Assembly (NCBI RefSeq): GCF_900109545.1
Contig: NZ_FOAP01000005.1
Coordinates: 248,001-312,000, forward strand
Direction of reading: 5' to 3'
DNA: 64,000 bases
Origin: Stigmatella aurantiaca
GTDB lineage: Bacteria; Myxococcota; Myxococcia; Myxococcales; Myxococcaceae
The position numbers and the translations under genes are program-made. Positions 47,209 through 57,591 of the stretch are shown here, piece by piece (the stretch's first letter is position 1; every line of letters begins with the position of its first letter). Below the pieces are notes generated by a model. That model was not told the origin of the DNA, searched no databases, and saw only the letters and a program-made list of their open reading frames with translations.

Positions 47209-48333
47209 TCAGTAGGTGGGCAGCTTGGGACGGGGGGGCGCATCCTTCTTCCCGTTGGACGCGAGGTAGCTCGCGCGCACGGAGATGGGGTTGCGCTCCC
47301 ACAGGTTGTAGAGCTTGTTGACGAGGCCCGCCTCGAGCACGTCCATGCGCCCGTCTCCGCACCCGTCGAAGGCGCTGAAGGGGTCCGCGCGGTTCATCTG
47401 CGTGGTGAACGAGGGCAGGCCTTCGGGGGCGTACGGCCACGGCCACGCGGTGGACAGCATGCCGTGGAAGTGGATGTTCTGGATGCGGTTGGTGAGCAGC
47501 TGGTGCGTGTGGCCGTGGATGACCGTCACCTTCTCGAAGGGCTTGAGCAGCGCCTGCACCTCGTCCGCGTCGTCCGTCCAGAAGTTCCAGGGCTTGTAGT
47601 ACTTGTAGAGCGGCGAGTGGCTGAAGACGATGACGGGCGTCTTCTTGTCCACCTTGGCCAGGTCCTTCTGCAGCCACGCGCGCTGCTCGGCGCCCACCTC
47701 GAAGCGGGACTGAATCCCGTTGTCCAGGCCGGCGACGATCTTCATGCGCTCCATGTTCGACAGGCCGCGCTCCGTCCAGAAGTCCTTCTCGTAGATGGAG
47801 TTGAGCACCACGAAGTGCACGCCCTTGTGGTCGAACGAGTAGGTGGGCTCGCCGAACAGCTCGCGCCACTGCTCGCCCATGTCGAGGAACCAGTCGTGCT
47901 CGCCCACCATCATCCGCACGGGCGCCTTCACGCTCTTGAGAATCTGAGCCCCCAGCTTCAGCTCGCTGGCCTGGCCCAGCTGCGCCAGGTCCCCGCCGAA
48001 CAGCACGAAGTCCGGCTGCGGGTTGAGCGCGTTCACGTCATCCACCGCCTTGAGGATGGAGCGCACGAACCGGTCGTTGAGCTTCTGCTCGTACAGGTGC
48101 GTGTCGGAGATGTACGCGAAGGTGAACTTGGGCTTCTCCGGGTTCTCCTGCCCCTCGGCCACCTGGATGAGCTGGAAGCTGGCCGGCGTCACCAGCCCCA
48201 TGCCGGCGACGATGCCGGCGGAGACCCCCGCCACGCGCATGAAGGCGCGGCGGTCCAGGCGCTTGAGCCCATCGAACAGCTCCTGGCGCTCCTCGTAATA
48301 CTTCGTCTCGACGCTCTTGAACTTGTTGGACAT
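47209..48333 (-). CDS. Tat-exported metallophosphoesterase (calcineurin-like)
   Basis: A 374-residue phosphoesterase. A twin-arginine signal is visible ('RRAFMRVAGVSAG' at about residues 28-40), so the folded enzyme is exported. All five metal motifs are present: 'YISDTHL', 'VLFGGDLAQLG', 'VGEHDWF', 'VFSHSPLY' and 'HGHTHQ'. The middle Asn is His in 'GEHD', a known variant. The substrate is unknown. It is the middle gene of a three-gene leftward operon between the peroxidase and the cytochrome. Confidence 0.92.
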   Translation of the reverse strand: MSNKFKSVETKYYEERQELFDGLKRLDRRAFMRVAGVSAGIVAGMGLVTPASFQLIQVAEGQENPEKPKFTFAYISDTHLYEQKLNDRFVRSILKAVDDVNALNPQPDFVLFGGDLAQLGQASELKLGAQILKSVKAPVRMMVGEHDWFLDMGEQWRELFGEPTYSFDHKGVHFVVLNSIYEKDFWTERGLSNMERMKIVAGLDNGIQSRFEVGAEQRAWLQKDLAKVDKKTPVIVFSHSPLYKYYKPWNFWTDDADEVQALLKPFEKVTVIHGHTHQLLTNRIQNIHFHGMLSTAWPWPYAPEGLPSFTTQMNRADPFSAFDGCGDGRMDVLEAGLVNKLYNLWERNPISVRASYLASNGKKDAPPRPKLPTY

Positions 48334-48348
48334 GGCTTTGCGTTCTCC

Positions 48349-49647
<1,299 letters not shown>

Positions 49648-49891
49648 GAGGATTCTCCTGAGGCCCAGCAGCGCACGAGGAAAGCTCGCGGAACTCCGGG
49701 CCGTGACTTCCGCCCGAAGGCAATCACCCTCCTCACGGCTCCCGCCATGGCCATGTCCCCGGCGTCTCATTGCACTGTTCAGCATCTGACAAAATGAAAA
49801 TTTCTGCCCTCCTGCCGGCAGCGGGATCCACGGCTGGAACCGCCGCGCAATACACCAGGGTCCCTTTTCTGCCCGTCCCGGAGCCAGCGGA

Positions 49892-50617
49892 TTGAACCTC
49901 CCGCGTCCTCGTCGCGTCCCCCGCCTGGCGGTGTGTGGGCTCCTCTGCCCGCTGCTGCTCGGCCCCACGGAAGGCCTCGCCCAGCCCGTGGGAGGGTTCC
50001 AGCCCGGTAACGCGCGGCTGCTCACCACGGATGCGGCCTCCGTCATCGAGCATCCCGTGCTGGGGCTCCAGCGCTCGGCGATGCCCGTGGCCGCGGGCTT
50101 CGCGGTGGACACCTCCCTGTACGCGGACCTGCTGCTGGCCCCCAACGTGGGCCTGCGCTGGGCGAAGGCCCTGGGCGCGCAGCGGATGGTTGTTGGGGCC
50201 CGCTACACCCACTTCGTGGGGGCCTCGGTCTACTCGTCCATCGTCGAGGGTCAGGAGCCCGCCGTTCAGCGCTTCGAGCCCACCCTGTCTGGCCCCACCC
50301 TCTATGGTGCCTATGGCGTGACGGTGGGCCCCCTGCTCGTCCAGGCCGAGGCCCGCTTCGCGTACTTCGAGACGTCCTACCTGTCGCTGACCGGCGCGGG
50401 GGCGCTGCATCTGACGGGGCCCTGGATGCTCATCGCGGAGGTGGGGGCGCGCCTCAAGGGCGGCTCCGCGTTCCGCGCCGCGGCCGGCGTGCGCTATGGC
50501 GGGGAGCACTTCGGCCTGGCGCTGGGCGCCGCGTATGTCGACCTGTCCGACCCTGTCTTCGCCAACGGCGGGCTGGCGGTGTCGCCCGTGCTGGACCTCT
50601 CGTGGACCTTCCGATGA
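49892..50617 (+). CDS. Predicted outer-membrane beta-barrel protein
   Basis: A 241-residue exported protein with a signal peptide ('AVCGLLCPLLLGPTEGLA') and about eight amphipathic strands ('PVAAGFAVDTSLYADLLL', 'NVGLRWAKALGAQRMVVG', 'LTGPWMLIAEVGARLKGGS'), ending in 'SPVLDLSWTFR', an aromatic C-terminus as expected for barrel insertion. Function unknown. The start is a TTG at 49892 with GGAG eight bases upstream. Its stop overlaps the start of the following lipoprotein gene (ATGA). Confidence 0.78.
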   Translation: MNLPRPRRVPRLAVCGLLCPLLLGPTEGLAQPVGGFQPGNARLLTTDAASVIEHPVLGLQRSAMPVAAGFAVDTSLYADLLLAPNVGLRWAKALGAQRMVVGARYTHFVGASVYSSIVEGQEPAVQRFEPTLSGPTLYGAYGVTVGPLLVQAEARFAYFETSYLSLTGAGALHLTGPWMLIAEVGARLKGGSAFRAAAGVRYGGEHFGLALGAAYVDLSDPVFANGGLAVSPVLDLSWTFR

Positions 50618-51192
50618 AGACCCCCTGCCTGCTCCTGGCCAGCCTGCTGACGCTCACCGCCTGCTCGGCCGAGGTGGATGTCGCCACCGAGCCCATCGAC
50701 CAGAGCATCCCCCTCACCTCCTTGCTCGAGCCGGTCTATCTCGAGATCGCCCTGGATCTTCCCGAGGAGTCCCAGGGGGACGTCACCGTGCAGTCCGTCG
50801 CCGCGGACCTGACGGTGGTCAACCCCACGCGCGCGCTGACGCTGGCGTTGGGCATCCGGCTGTCGCTGGAGGGCCGGGCCACCCCGGGCACGCCCGTGCC
50901 CTACACGGACCGGAACCTGCCCGCGTACTTCGCGCGGGCCTCCGTCGTGCTGCCCACCCAGGACTTCGCCCCGGGCGCGCGCGTGCCCGTGCACACCGAG
51001 AACCCCGTCCTCCAGCAGGCGCTGGGCAAGCCCCGCATCTGGATCATCGTCGACAATACGGTGCGGAAGGTGGGGCTGGGAGGGGCGGACACGCTTCCGG
51101 TGAACATCCGGCTGGAGGACATCGTCTTCAGCGCCACGGTGACCAAGCCCTTCCCCGGCGTGGGCGGAGGCCTGGAGGTGGGCGGGCTGTAG
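50614..51192 (+). CDS. Lipoprotein, probable partner of the preceding barrel protein
   Basis: A 192-residue lipoprotein (lipobox LTAC, Cys near residue 18). The mature part is beta-rich ('VYLEIALDLPEESQGDVTVQ', 'ALTLALGIRLSLEG', 'RIWIIVDNTVRKVG'), resembling small secreted beta-sandwich proteins. It overlaps the barrel gene by four bases, so the two are co-translated and may work together at the cell surface. No family is recognised. Confidence 0.8.
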   Translation: MKTPCLLLASLLTLTACSAEVDVATEPIDQSIPLTSLLEPVYLEIALDLPEESQGDVTVQSVAADLTVVNPTRALTLALGIRLSLEGRATPGTPVPYTDRNLPAYFARASVVLPTQDFAPGARVPVHTENPVLQQALGKPRIWIIVDNTVRKVGLGGADTLPVNIRLEDIVFSATVTKPFPGVGGGLEVGGL

Positions 51193-51274
51193 CGCCCCCT
51201 TTCCGCCCACCGCCTGACACCCCGCACATCCCGTACGGCCAACGGCTTGCGCCGGCATTAGAGTGCCCGGCCCT

Positions 51275-53833
51275 ATGGCTCACCTGACCGCAGACAAGAA
51301 CTTCCGGCTGCCGCGGACCGTCCTCCCCCGCCGCTACAGCGCCACGGTGTCACTCGACCTGGAGGCGCGCACCTTCACCGGCTCGCAGACCATCGAGCTG
51401 ACGGTGGCGGCGCCCACGAACGAAATCATCCTCCACGCCATCGCGCTGAAGCTCACCCAGGTGAGCCTGCGCGCCGGGGGCACCCAGCACACGCCCACCG
51501 CCATCGAGCCCGTGGCCGAGAGCGAGACGGTGGTGCTGCGCTTCGCCTCCCCCCTGCCCACGGGCGAGGCCTCGCTGGCGGTGGACTGGACGGGCCCCTT
51601 TACCGAGGGGCTGCGCGGCCTGTACCTGTCCGGCAAGGTGGCCGCCACCCAGTTCGAGACCGCGGATGCGCGGCGCCTCTTCCCCTGCTTCGATGAGCCC
51701 GCCTTCAAGGCGCGCTGGGCCCTGAGCGTGCGCGTGCCGGCCCAGCCCGGGCTCGCGGTGCTCTCCAACGGCGCCGTCACCTCGGACAAGACCGAGGGGA
51801 ACTCGCGGCACGTGACGTTCCAGGAGACCGATGTCCTCAGCTCCTACCTCATCGCGCTGGTGGTGGGCCCGCTGGTGGGCACGCCCGAGGAGCGGGTGGA
51901 TGGGGTGCCGGTGCGCACCTGGGCCCTGCCGGAGAAGGCGCACCTGACGCGCTTCGGCCAGGAGGCCGCGCTGGCCTCGCTGCCCCGGCTCCAGGCGTAC
52001 TTCGGGCTGCCCTATGCCTACGGCAAGGTGGACCAGGTGGGCATTCCGGACTTCGAGGCGGGCGCCATGGAGAACGCCGGCCTCATCACCTTCCGCGAGG
52101 TGGCGCTGCTGTTGGACCCCGCCACCGCGCCGCTGTCGGTGCAGAAGCGGGTGGCGGAGGTGGTGGCGCACGAGCTGGCGCACCAGTGGTTCGGCAACTG
52201 GGTGACGATGGTGTGGTGGGACGACCTGTGGCTCAACGAGGCGTTCGCCACGTGGATGGCCTACAAGATCGTCGACGGCTGGAAGCCGGACTGGCGCGTG
52301 TGGCTGGACTTCGACACGGGCAAGGCGGCGGCGCTGCACCTGGATGCGCTCAAGTCCACGCACCCCATTCGCGGCGAGGTGCGCAACGCGAGCGAGGCGG
52401 GCGAGAGCTTCGATCTCATCACCTACGAGAAGGGCGGCGCGGTGCTGCGGATGATCGAGGGCTTCCTCGGCGAGGATGCGTTCCGCGAGGGCATCCGCCA
52501 GTACATGCGCACGCACGCGCGCGGCAACGCGGTGGCCGATGACCTGTGGAAGGCGCTCGCCGCGGCCTCCTCCCAGCCGGTGGTGGAGCTGGCCAACGCG
52601 TGGATTGGCCAGAGCGGCTACCCGCTGGTGTCCGTGAGCCAGGAGGGCCACCAGGTGACGCTCACCCAGCGCCGCTTCTACTCGGAGCCGGGCGTCTCCA
52701 GCGGCGAGCGCTGGCCGGTGCCGGTGGTGCTGCGCTTCGAGGATGGCAATGGGGTGCGCGAGCAGCGCGTGCTCTTGCGCGAGGAGCGCACTCCGGTGAC
52801 GCTGGAGGGCAGCGGGGAGATCCGCTGGCTGAGCGCCAACGCGGGCTCCACGGGCTTCTACCGCGTGGCGTACGACGCGGCGGCGCTGCAGAAGCTGGCC
52901 TCCCACCTGGGGGCACTGGCGCCCTCGGAGCGCATCGGCGTGCTGGCGGACCAGTGGGCGCTGGTGCGCGCGGGGCTCGCCAAGGTGGAGGACTTCCTCA
53001 ACCTGGCGGCCCGCTTCGGCCACGAGGAGGACGATGCCGTCCTGGACGAGCTGGTGGGGCGGCTGGGCTACATCGAGGCGCGGCTGGTGGAGGGCGAGGA
53101 CCAGGAGCGCTTCCGCCGCTGGGTGGAGCGGCTGTTCTCCCCGGGGCTGGCGAAGCTGGGCTGGGAGCCCGGGGCGGACGAGACGGACCGCATCCGGCTG
53201 CGGCGCGCGGCGCTCGTGCGCGCGGTGGGCGTGCTGGCGCGCGGCCAGGACGCGCTGGGCGAGGCGCGGGCCCGGGTGACGCGGTCGCTCGGCGGGGACA
53301 CGCGGGCGCTGGAGCCCAACCTGCTGGACAGCGCGGTGGCCATGGTGGCGCGGCGGGGCGACGCGGCCCTGTTCGACACGCTGCTCGCGAAGATGAAGGC
53401 GGAGCCGGATCCGGCCACGCAGCGCCGCTACCTGTCGGCGCTGACCTCCTTCGAGGACCCGGCGCTGGCCAAGCGGGGCCAGGAGCTGTTCTTCACGGAC
53501 GCGGTGAAGATGCAGGACGTGACGACGTACCTGAGCGGGCTGATGGTCAACCGGACCGGCCGGGAGGCCTGGTGGGCGGAGATCCAGAAGCGGTGGAAGG
53601 ACGTGGTGGCCCGCACGGGCGGCGCGCCCATGCTGCTGCGGCGGGTGGTGGAAGCTCTGGGCACCCTGCGCACCCGGGCCCAGCTGGAGGAAGTCCAGGC
53701 GCTGCTCCAAGCCCACCCGGTGGGCGAGGCCCAGCAAGCCATGAAGCAGACCCTGGAGCGGCTCAGCCAGGACGTGGCGCTGCGCGAGCGCGAAGGCCCC
53801 GGCGTGGTGGAGTGGCTCAAGCACCAGCCGTAA
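51275..53833 (+). CDS. M1-family zinc aminopeptidase (aminopeptidase N-like)
   Basis: An 852-residue metallopeptidase that releases N-terminal residues from peptides. The exopeptidase motif GAMEN is at 263-267 ('FEAGAMENAGLITF'). The zinc-binding HELAH is at 299-303, with the third ligand Glu322 in 'LWLNEAF'. The N-terminal beta-domain and the long helical C-terminal arch are as in eukaryotic-type M1 enzymes. No signal peptide is seen, so it is probably cytoplasmic. ATG 51275 was chosen over GTG 51263. Confidence 0.95.
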   Translation: MAHLTADKNFRLPRTVLPRRYSATVSLDLEARTFTGSQTIELTVAAPTNEIILHAIALKLTQVSLRAGGTQHTPTAIEPVAESETVVLRFASPLPTGEASLAVDWTGPFTEGLRGLYLSGKVAATQFETADARRLFPCFDEPAFKARWALSVRVPAQPGLAVLSNGAVTSDKTEGNSRHVTFQETDVLSSYLIALVVGPLVGTPEERVDGVPVRTWALPEKAHLTRFGQEAALASLPRLQAYFGLPYAYGKVDQVGIPDFEAGAMENAGLITFREVALLLDPATAPLSVQKRVAEVVAHELAHQWFGNWVTMVWWDDLWLNEAFATWMAYKIVDGWKPDWRVWLDFDTGKAAALHLDALKSTHPIRGEVRNASEAGESFDLITYEKGGAVLRMIEGFLGEDAFREGIRQYMRTHARGNAVADDLWKALAAASSQPVVELANAWIGQSGYPLVSVSQEGHQVTLTQRRFYSEPGVSSGERWPVPVVLRFEDGNGVREQRVLLREERTPVTLEGSGEIRWLSANAGSTGFYRVAYDAAALQKLASHLGALAPSERIGVLADQWALVRAGLAKVEDFLNLAARFGHEEDDAVLDELVGRLGYIEARLVEGEDQERFRRWVERLFSPGLAKLGWEPGADETDRIRLRRAALVRAVGVLARGQDALGEARARVTRSLGGDTRALEPNLLDSAVAMVARRGDAALFDTLLAKMKAEPDPATQRRYLSALTSFEDPALAKRGQELFFTDAVKMQDVTTYLSGLMVNRTGREAWWAEIQKRWKDVVARTGGAPMLLRRVVEALGTLRTRAQLEEVQALLQAHPVGEAQQAMKQTLERLSQDVALREREGPGVVEWLKHQP

Positions 53834-53888
53834 GGATGCCGGGAAACATGAGATAACCGCCGGTGTCTTCCTCACCGGCGGCTTCTCC

Positions 53889-54893
53889 ATGATCCAGGCC
53901 CCCATCGCAGTCCTCTTTCCTGGCCAGGGAGGGTATTTCCCTGGCGCCCTGGCCGGGCTCGCCGGCAGCCACCCGGCGGCCCAGGCGGTACTCGCCGCCA
54001 TGGACCCCATCGCGCGCGTGCACCTGGGGGGCACCCTCTCGGAGTATCTCGCCTCGCCGCCTCCTCCCGAGAGCGAGGCGCACACGCTCCAGGCGCAGGG
54101 GCTGTACCAGCTGGCCATCTACGGCTCGTCCCTGGTGGTGTACCGGCTCCTGGAGTCCGAGGGCCTGGTGCCCCGGGTCTTCGTGGGGCACAGCTTCGGG
54201 GAGCTGGCGGCCATGGTCTGCGCGGGGGGCTTCACCGTGGAGGAGGGCACGGAGATCCTCTGCGAGCGCGTCACGGCGCTCCAGCAACTCGGCGCCCACA
54301 GCGGCTTCATGGCCGCGCTGGGAACCGGCGTGGCGCAGGCGGAGCAGTTGGTGAATCAGGTGGGCTCCCCGCAGCTCGCCATCGCGGCGGAGAACCACTC
54401 CGGGCAGACGGCCCTGTCGGGCGCGGAGGAGGCCATGGCCCAGGTCCAGCGCCTGTGTGGCCCCCTGCGCATCGCGTTCAAGCGGATGAACTCGCTCTAC
54501 CCTTTCCACTGTCCCGGGGTGATGCAGCCCATCGCGGAGGACTTCGGCGCACGGCTGCGGCGCTTTGCCTCCCGGCCACTGAGGGCCCCTGTCTTCTCCC
54601 CCATCCTCGGCCGCTACTACGGCCCTGAGGAGCCCCTGACCGGCCACCTGGCCCAGCACCTGATTCACCGGGTCCGCTTCTCCACGGCCCTTCACACGCT
54701 GGCCCAGGAGGGGCTCACCGTCTTCATCGAGTGCGGTGCGTCCCGGGCGCTCTCCTCGTTCGCCCAGAGCGAGCTGGAGGCGCCGGAGGTTTTCACGCTG
54801 ACCCTGCTCCACTCCCGCGCCCCCGCGCCGGAGTCCGTCGCCGCCGGGCTCCAGGCCCTGCGAGCGCGGCGGCTTCTGCCCGAGGAGCGCTGA
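53889..54893 (+). CDS. Stand-alone acyltransferase (FabD/PKS-AT-like)
   Basis: A 334-residue malonyl-CoA:ACP transacylase-type protein. 'IAVLFPGQGGYFPG' is the oxyanion-side motif, and the nucleophile is Ser102 in GHSFGE. 'KRMNSLYPFHCPGV' holds the catalytic His, and 'RVRFSTALHTLAQEGLTVFIECGAS' is the C-terminal signature. These enzymes load acyl groups onto acyl carrier proteins for fatty-acid or polyketide synthesis. No ketosynthase or ACP is adjacent, so it is either a trans-acting acyltransferase for a distant pathway or a resistance/editing type. It starts 56 bases after the aminopeptidase. Confidence 0.9.
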   Translation: MIQAPIAVLFPGQGGYFPGALAGLAGSHPAAQAVLAAMDPIARVHLGGTLSEYLASPPPPESEAHTLQAQGLYQLAIYGSSLVVYRLLESEGLVPRVFVGHSFGELAAMVCAGGFTVEEGTEILCERVTALQQLGAHSGFMAALGTGVAQAEQLVNQVGSPQLAIAAENHSGQTALSGAEEAMAQVQRLCGPLRIAFKRMNSLYPFHCPGVMQPIAEDFGARLRRFASRPLRAPVFSPILGRYYGPEEPLTGHLAQHLIHRVRFSTALHTLAQEGLTVFIECGASRALSSFAQSELEAPEVFTLTLLHSRAPAPESVAAGLQALRARRLLPEER

Positions 54894-55116
54894 GTTACGG
54901 CATGGCCGGCTGATCGTGGGACGCGTGCGACACGGTCAGCTGGAGGCACTTGCCGGCGCCGTCCCACCGGATTCCCGGGAGTGCCGTTCTTTTGTGCCTT
55001 GGGCCCGTGCTCACTACTTCACAGTGGCCAGGCCGGGATCGCCCCCGAGGACTTCCGCCTGAGGAGCACGTTCCTACTGTGTGCCGGGACTTTCGCACCC
55101 TTACTCGACAGCGACC

Positions 55117-55698
55117 ATGATCCATCCATCCCTTGGCCGAGCCTCCGCGACGCAACTTCCCACGCAGCACGCCACGTGGACCGTCGATCCCGCGCACTCG
55201 TCCATCCTCTTCACCGCCCGGCACATGGTGGTGGCGCGGGTACATGGACGGTTCGAGCGGCTCACGGGCACCCTGCGGGTGAACCCCGAGCAGCCCACCC
55301 AAGGTGAGGTCGAGGTGAGCGCGGATGCGGCCAGCATCTATACGGGCAGCCCGGAGCGGGACGCGCACCTGCGCTCGCCTGACTTCCTCGATGCCGACAA
55401 CTCGCCCAAGATTACCTTCCGCAGCGTCCGGACGGAGCCCACGGGCGGCTCGGGGTTCCGGCTGCACGGGACGCTGACCATCCGCAACATCACCCAGCCG
55501 GTCATCTTCGAGGCGCGCCACACCGCCACGTCGAAGGACCCCTGGGGCCGTCAGCGCCTGCTCTACACGGCGCGGACCTCGGTCAACCGCTCGGACTACG
55601 GCATCCGCTGGAACAAGGTGCTCGACAACGGCGGCTGGCTCGTCGGGGAGCGCATCGAAATCGAGATGGACATCCAGGCGCTCCCCGTCGTGTCCTGA
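55117..55698 (+). CDS. YceI-family lipid-binding protein
   Basis: A 193-residue protein of the YceI fold, an eight-stranded barrel that binds long isoprenoids or amide lipids. Conserved features are 'TWTVDPAHSSILFTARHM' at the start, 'VHGRFERLTGTL', 'ASIYTGSPERDAHLRSPDFLD' and 'LTIRNITQPV'. Unlike many relatives it has no signal peptide, so it is probably cytoplasmic. The ATG at 55117 begins the family sequence. It is convergent with the MORN-like gene at 12 bases. Confidence 0.92.
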   Translation: MIHPSLGRASATQLPTQHATWTVDPAHSSILFTARHMVVARVHGRFERLTGTLRVNPEQPTQGEVEVSADAASIYTGSPERDAHLRSPDFLDADNSPKITFRSVRTEPTGGSGFRLHGTLTIRNITQPVIFEARHTATSKDPWGRQRLLYTARTSVNRSDYGIRWNKVLDNGGWLVGERIEIEMDIQALPVVS

Positions 55699-55710
55699 GT
55701 GGAAGGCGCC

Positions 55711-56466
55711 TCACCGCCGGACCTTCCGGCGGACCCTTTGCCGCAGTTGAAGGAACCGCTCCGGCAGGGTTCTCTCGGGGAGGTCTTCCTGCGGGGTGTA
55801 TGCGGGCAGCCTCGAATCTCCTCGCGAGGCCGCGAGATACTCCCGCTTCGAGACCCTCTGGCCTCGGATGAAGAACTGCGGGAAGCCACGGCGCAGCCTC
55901 CCCTCCGTCCACTCGCGATGAATGCCGTGGGCCTCACCGTCGAGCCAACCGGTCTCCCGGTAGACCGTCTGTTGGTTCTCGTCCCACCAGCGGTCACAGC
56001 CAGAAAGCTTTCCGCCGACGAGGGGATGCTCTTCGGCGAGACGGCCACGGTTGTCACACCAGTAGTCGATGCCGGTCCCTCGCTGGAACGGGCTGGCGAG
56101 GAGCAACCGTCCCCTCAGGCTGTACTGTTTCGCCCAACCGTGCAGCAGCCCGTTCAGGAAGGGCTCCGCGTAACTCACGACGCCATTGCGGTGGTAATCG
56201 ATCCGATGGCCGGTGATGCGGCCGCCTCGAAGGCCCATGGCCATCTGGGGGGTTCCGTCCGCGTCCCACTCCGCCTTCCCGACACACTGCCCGTTCAGCC
56301 AGAACTCCGAGGCGGTCTTCCGTCCGGCATCGTCCGTCTGGAGCACCTTCTCCTGGGCCTGGGCCGGAATCCGCGGCTGGGGCTGGCCAGGACGTCCAGA
56401 CCAGCGCGCTCGCGGACGCTTAGACTGGCGAGTGGGTTTTGGCTTCACAGTGGACATCCCCCTCAT
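55711..56466 (-). CDS. MORN-repeat-like (YwqK-type) protein
   Basis: A 251-residue protein. After a basic, Pro-rich start come degenerate MORN-2-like repeats: 'GLRGGRITGHRIDYHRNGVVSYAEPF', 'NGLLHGWAKQYSLRGRLL' and 'GWLDGEAHGIHREWTEGRLR', the pattern labelled YwqK-family antitoxin in databases, a role not generally proven. It ends in a basic 'RQRVRRKVRR' tail. The start is ATG 56466 (GGAGGG three bases upstream) or 56457. The repeats and basic ends suggest a protein- or nucleic-acid-binding role. It is convergent with YceI and divergent from the toxin-antitoxin pair. Confidence 0.75.
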   Translation of the reverse strand: MRGMSTVKPKPTRQSKRPRARWSGRPGQPQPRIPAQAQEKVLQTDDAGRKTASEFWLNGQCVGKAEWDADGTPQMAMGLRGGRITGHRIDYHRNGVVSYAEPFLNGLLHGWAKQYSLRGRLLLASPFQRGTGIDYWCDNRGRLAEEHPLVGGKLSGCDRWWDENQQTVYRETGWLDGEAHGIHREWTEGRLRRGFPQFFIRGQRVSKREYLAASRGDSRLPAYTPQEDLPERTLPERFLQLRQRVRRKVRR

Positions 56467-56606
56467 TCTCCCTCCGAGGGCCTGACAGGCTGCCTGCCCC
56501 CCTCTAACCTCCTGGAAACAAAGGAAGTTGTTAATGAAATGAACCGGTAGCATATTGCTACATCGTCAGAGCATGGGGTTACTTTTCCATCTCGGGAGGT
56601 TGGAGC

Positions 56607-56990
56607 ATGGGACTACCGCTGCGTATCAGTGACGAAATCGTGCGCTGGGCCCGTGAGGAAGCAGAGACCAGTGACCGCTCCCTGACGAGCCAGATCGAGC
56701 ATTGGGTGCGACTGGGGATGGCCGTGGAAGCAGTGCTTGGCCATGGCCAGGTTAGGGAGCTCAAGCGCCGTGGCAAGGCGCTGCTCTCGCTGCCGGATGC
56801 CCTTGCCTACGCGGAGTCCGCGGAAGGGCAATCCGAAATGAGGCTCCATCTCGATACCTCGGGCCAGCCCCTCTACAGTGCCGATCCCGAGCGTCCTGGC
56901 GGCATCGTGAGGGAGAATCCCGATGGGACCCGGACCCGAGGGAAGTTCGTGGGGAGGGTGTTCATCCCTGAGACCCCGGACGCATCTTGA
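56607..56990 (+). CDS. ParD-like antitoxin
   Basis: A 127-residue protein starting with a ribbon-helix-helix-like segment ('GLPLRISDEIVRWAREEAET', then 'RSLTSQIEHWVRLGMAVE'), the ParD-like family. The second half is flexible ('GRVFIPETPDAS' at the end) and would wrap a partner toxin. The start follows GGGAGG. The stop overlaps the TTG start of the zeta-like toxin, so the two are coupled, as in toxin-antitoxin operons. It presumably represses its own promoter, but no clear operator is seen. Confidence 0.82.
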   Translation: MGLPLRISDEIVRWAREEAETSDRSLTSQIEHWVRLGMAVEAVLGHGQVRELKRRGKALLSLPDALAYAESAEGQSEMRLHLDTSGQPLYSADPERPGGIVRENPDGTRTRGKFVGRVFIPETPDAS

Positions 56991-57583
56991 GTGCCCAGCC
57001 CCAGCTCGTCGTCCTCGCGGGGCCCAACGGGGCGGGCAAGTCCACTTTCTTCGAGCGAAGACTCCGGGCCACAGGCTTGCGCTTCGTTAACGCCGATATC
57101 CTCGCGCGGGCGATTGCGCCCGAGGACCCAGCCAGTGCGTCGTACGCCGCCGCAAAAGCCGCGGATGCCGAGCGACGTGAGCTCGTCAAGATGGGCATGA
57201 GCTTCTGCATGGAGACCGTGTTCTCGGATCCGGCTGGCGACAAGCTCGCGTTCTTGCGCGAGGCCATGGCGGACGGCTACCGCGTCGTCCTGCTGTTCAT
57301 CGGGCTGGAATCACCTGAGCTGTCGCAGGCGCGTGTCATCAGCCGGGTCGCCTCGGGCGGTCATGATGTGCCCGATGAAAAGCTCTTCAGCCGCTTTCCT
57401 CGCACGCTTGAGAATTTGGCGCAGGCCGCGAGGTTCGCGGATGAAACGCGCCTCTACGACAACAGTGATGCCCGGCATCCGTACCGTCTGCTCGGACGCC
57501 TTGAGCGAGGCCGAAGCCTTGAGCGGTTTCCCCCCGTTCCCACCTGGGCCGCAGCGGTGCTCGATGCACCCGAGCCAAAGTAG
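56987..57583 (+). CDS. Zeta-toxin-like P-loop kinase
   Basis: A 198-residue P-loop protein. Walker A is 'GPNGAGKST' at 12-20. 'FVNADILARAI' carries the base Asp, 'SFCMETVFSDP' the family Glu, and 'RVISRVASGGHDVPDEKLFSRFPRTL' the arginine-rich lid. Zeta toxins phosphorylate UDP-N-acetylglucosamine and block the cell wall, but many family members in non-epsilon operons are unproven. The start is TTG, overlapping the ParD-like stop (TTGA). The operon has no epsilon antitoxin; the ParD-like protein takes its place. Confidence 0.85.
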   Translation: MSAQPQLVVLAGPNGAGKSTFFERRLRATGLRFVNADILARAIAPEDPASASYAAAKAADAERRELVKMGMSFCMETVFSDPAGDKLAFLREAMADGYRVVLLFIGLESPELSQARVISRVASGGHDVPDEKLFSRFPRTLENLAQAARFADETRLYDNSDARHPYRLLGRLERGRSLERFPPVPTWAAAVLDAPEPK

Positions 57584-57591
57584 CGCCACCC

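Noticed and set aside
51350..54118. Long leftward open frame antisense to the aminopeptidase
   Set aside because: Shadow; the HExxH enzyme on the plus strand is certain.
54895..55090. Leftward frame ending in a Trp/Cys-containing tail between the acyltransferase and YceI genes
   Set aside because: No start, Shine-Dalgarno or family; could be a fossil C-terminus, but cannot be supported.
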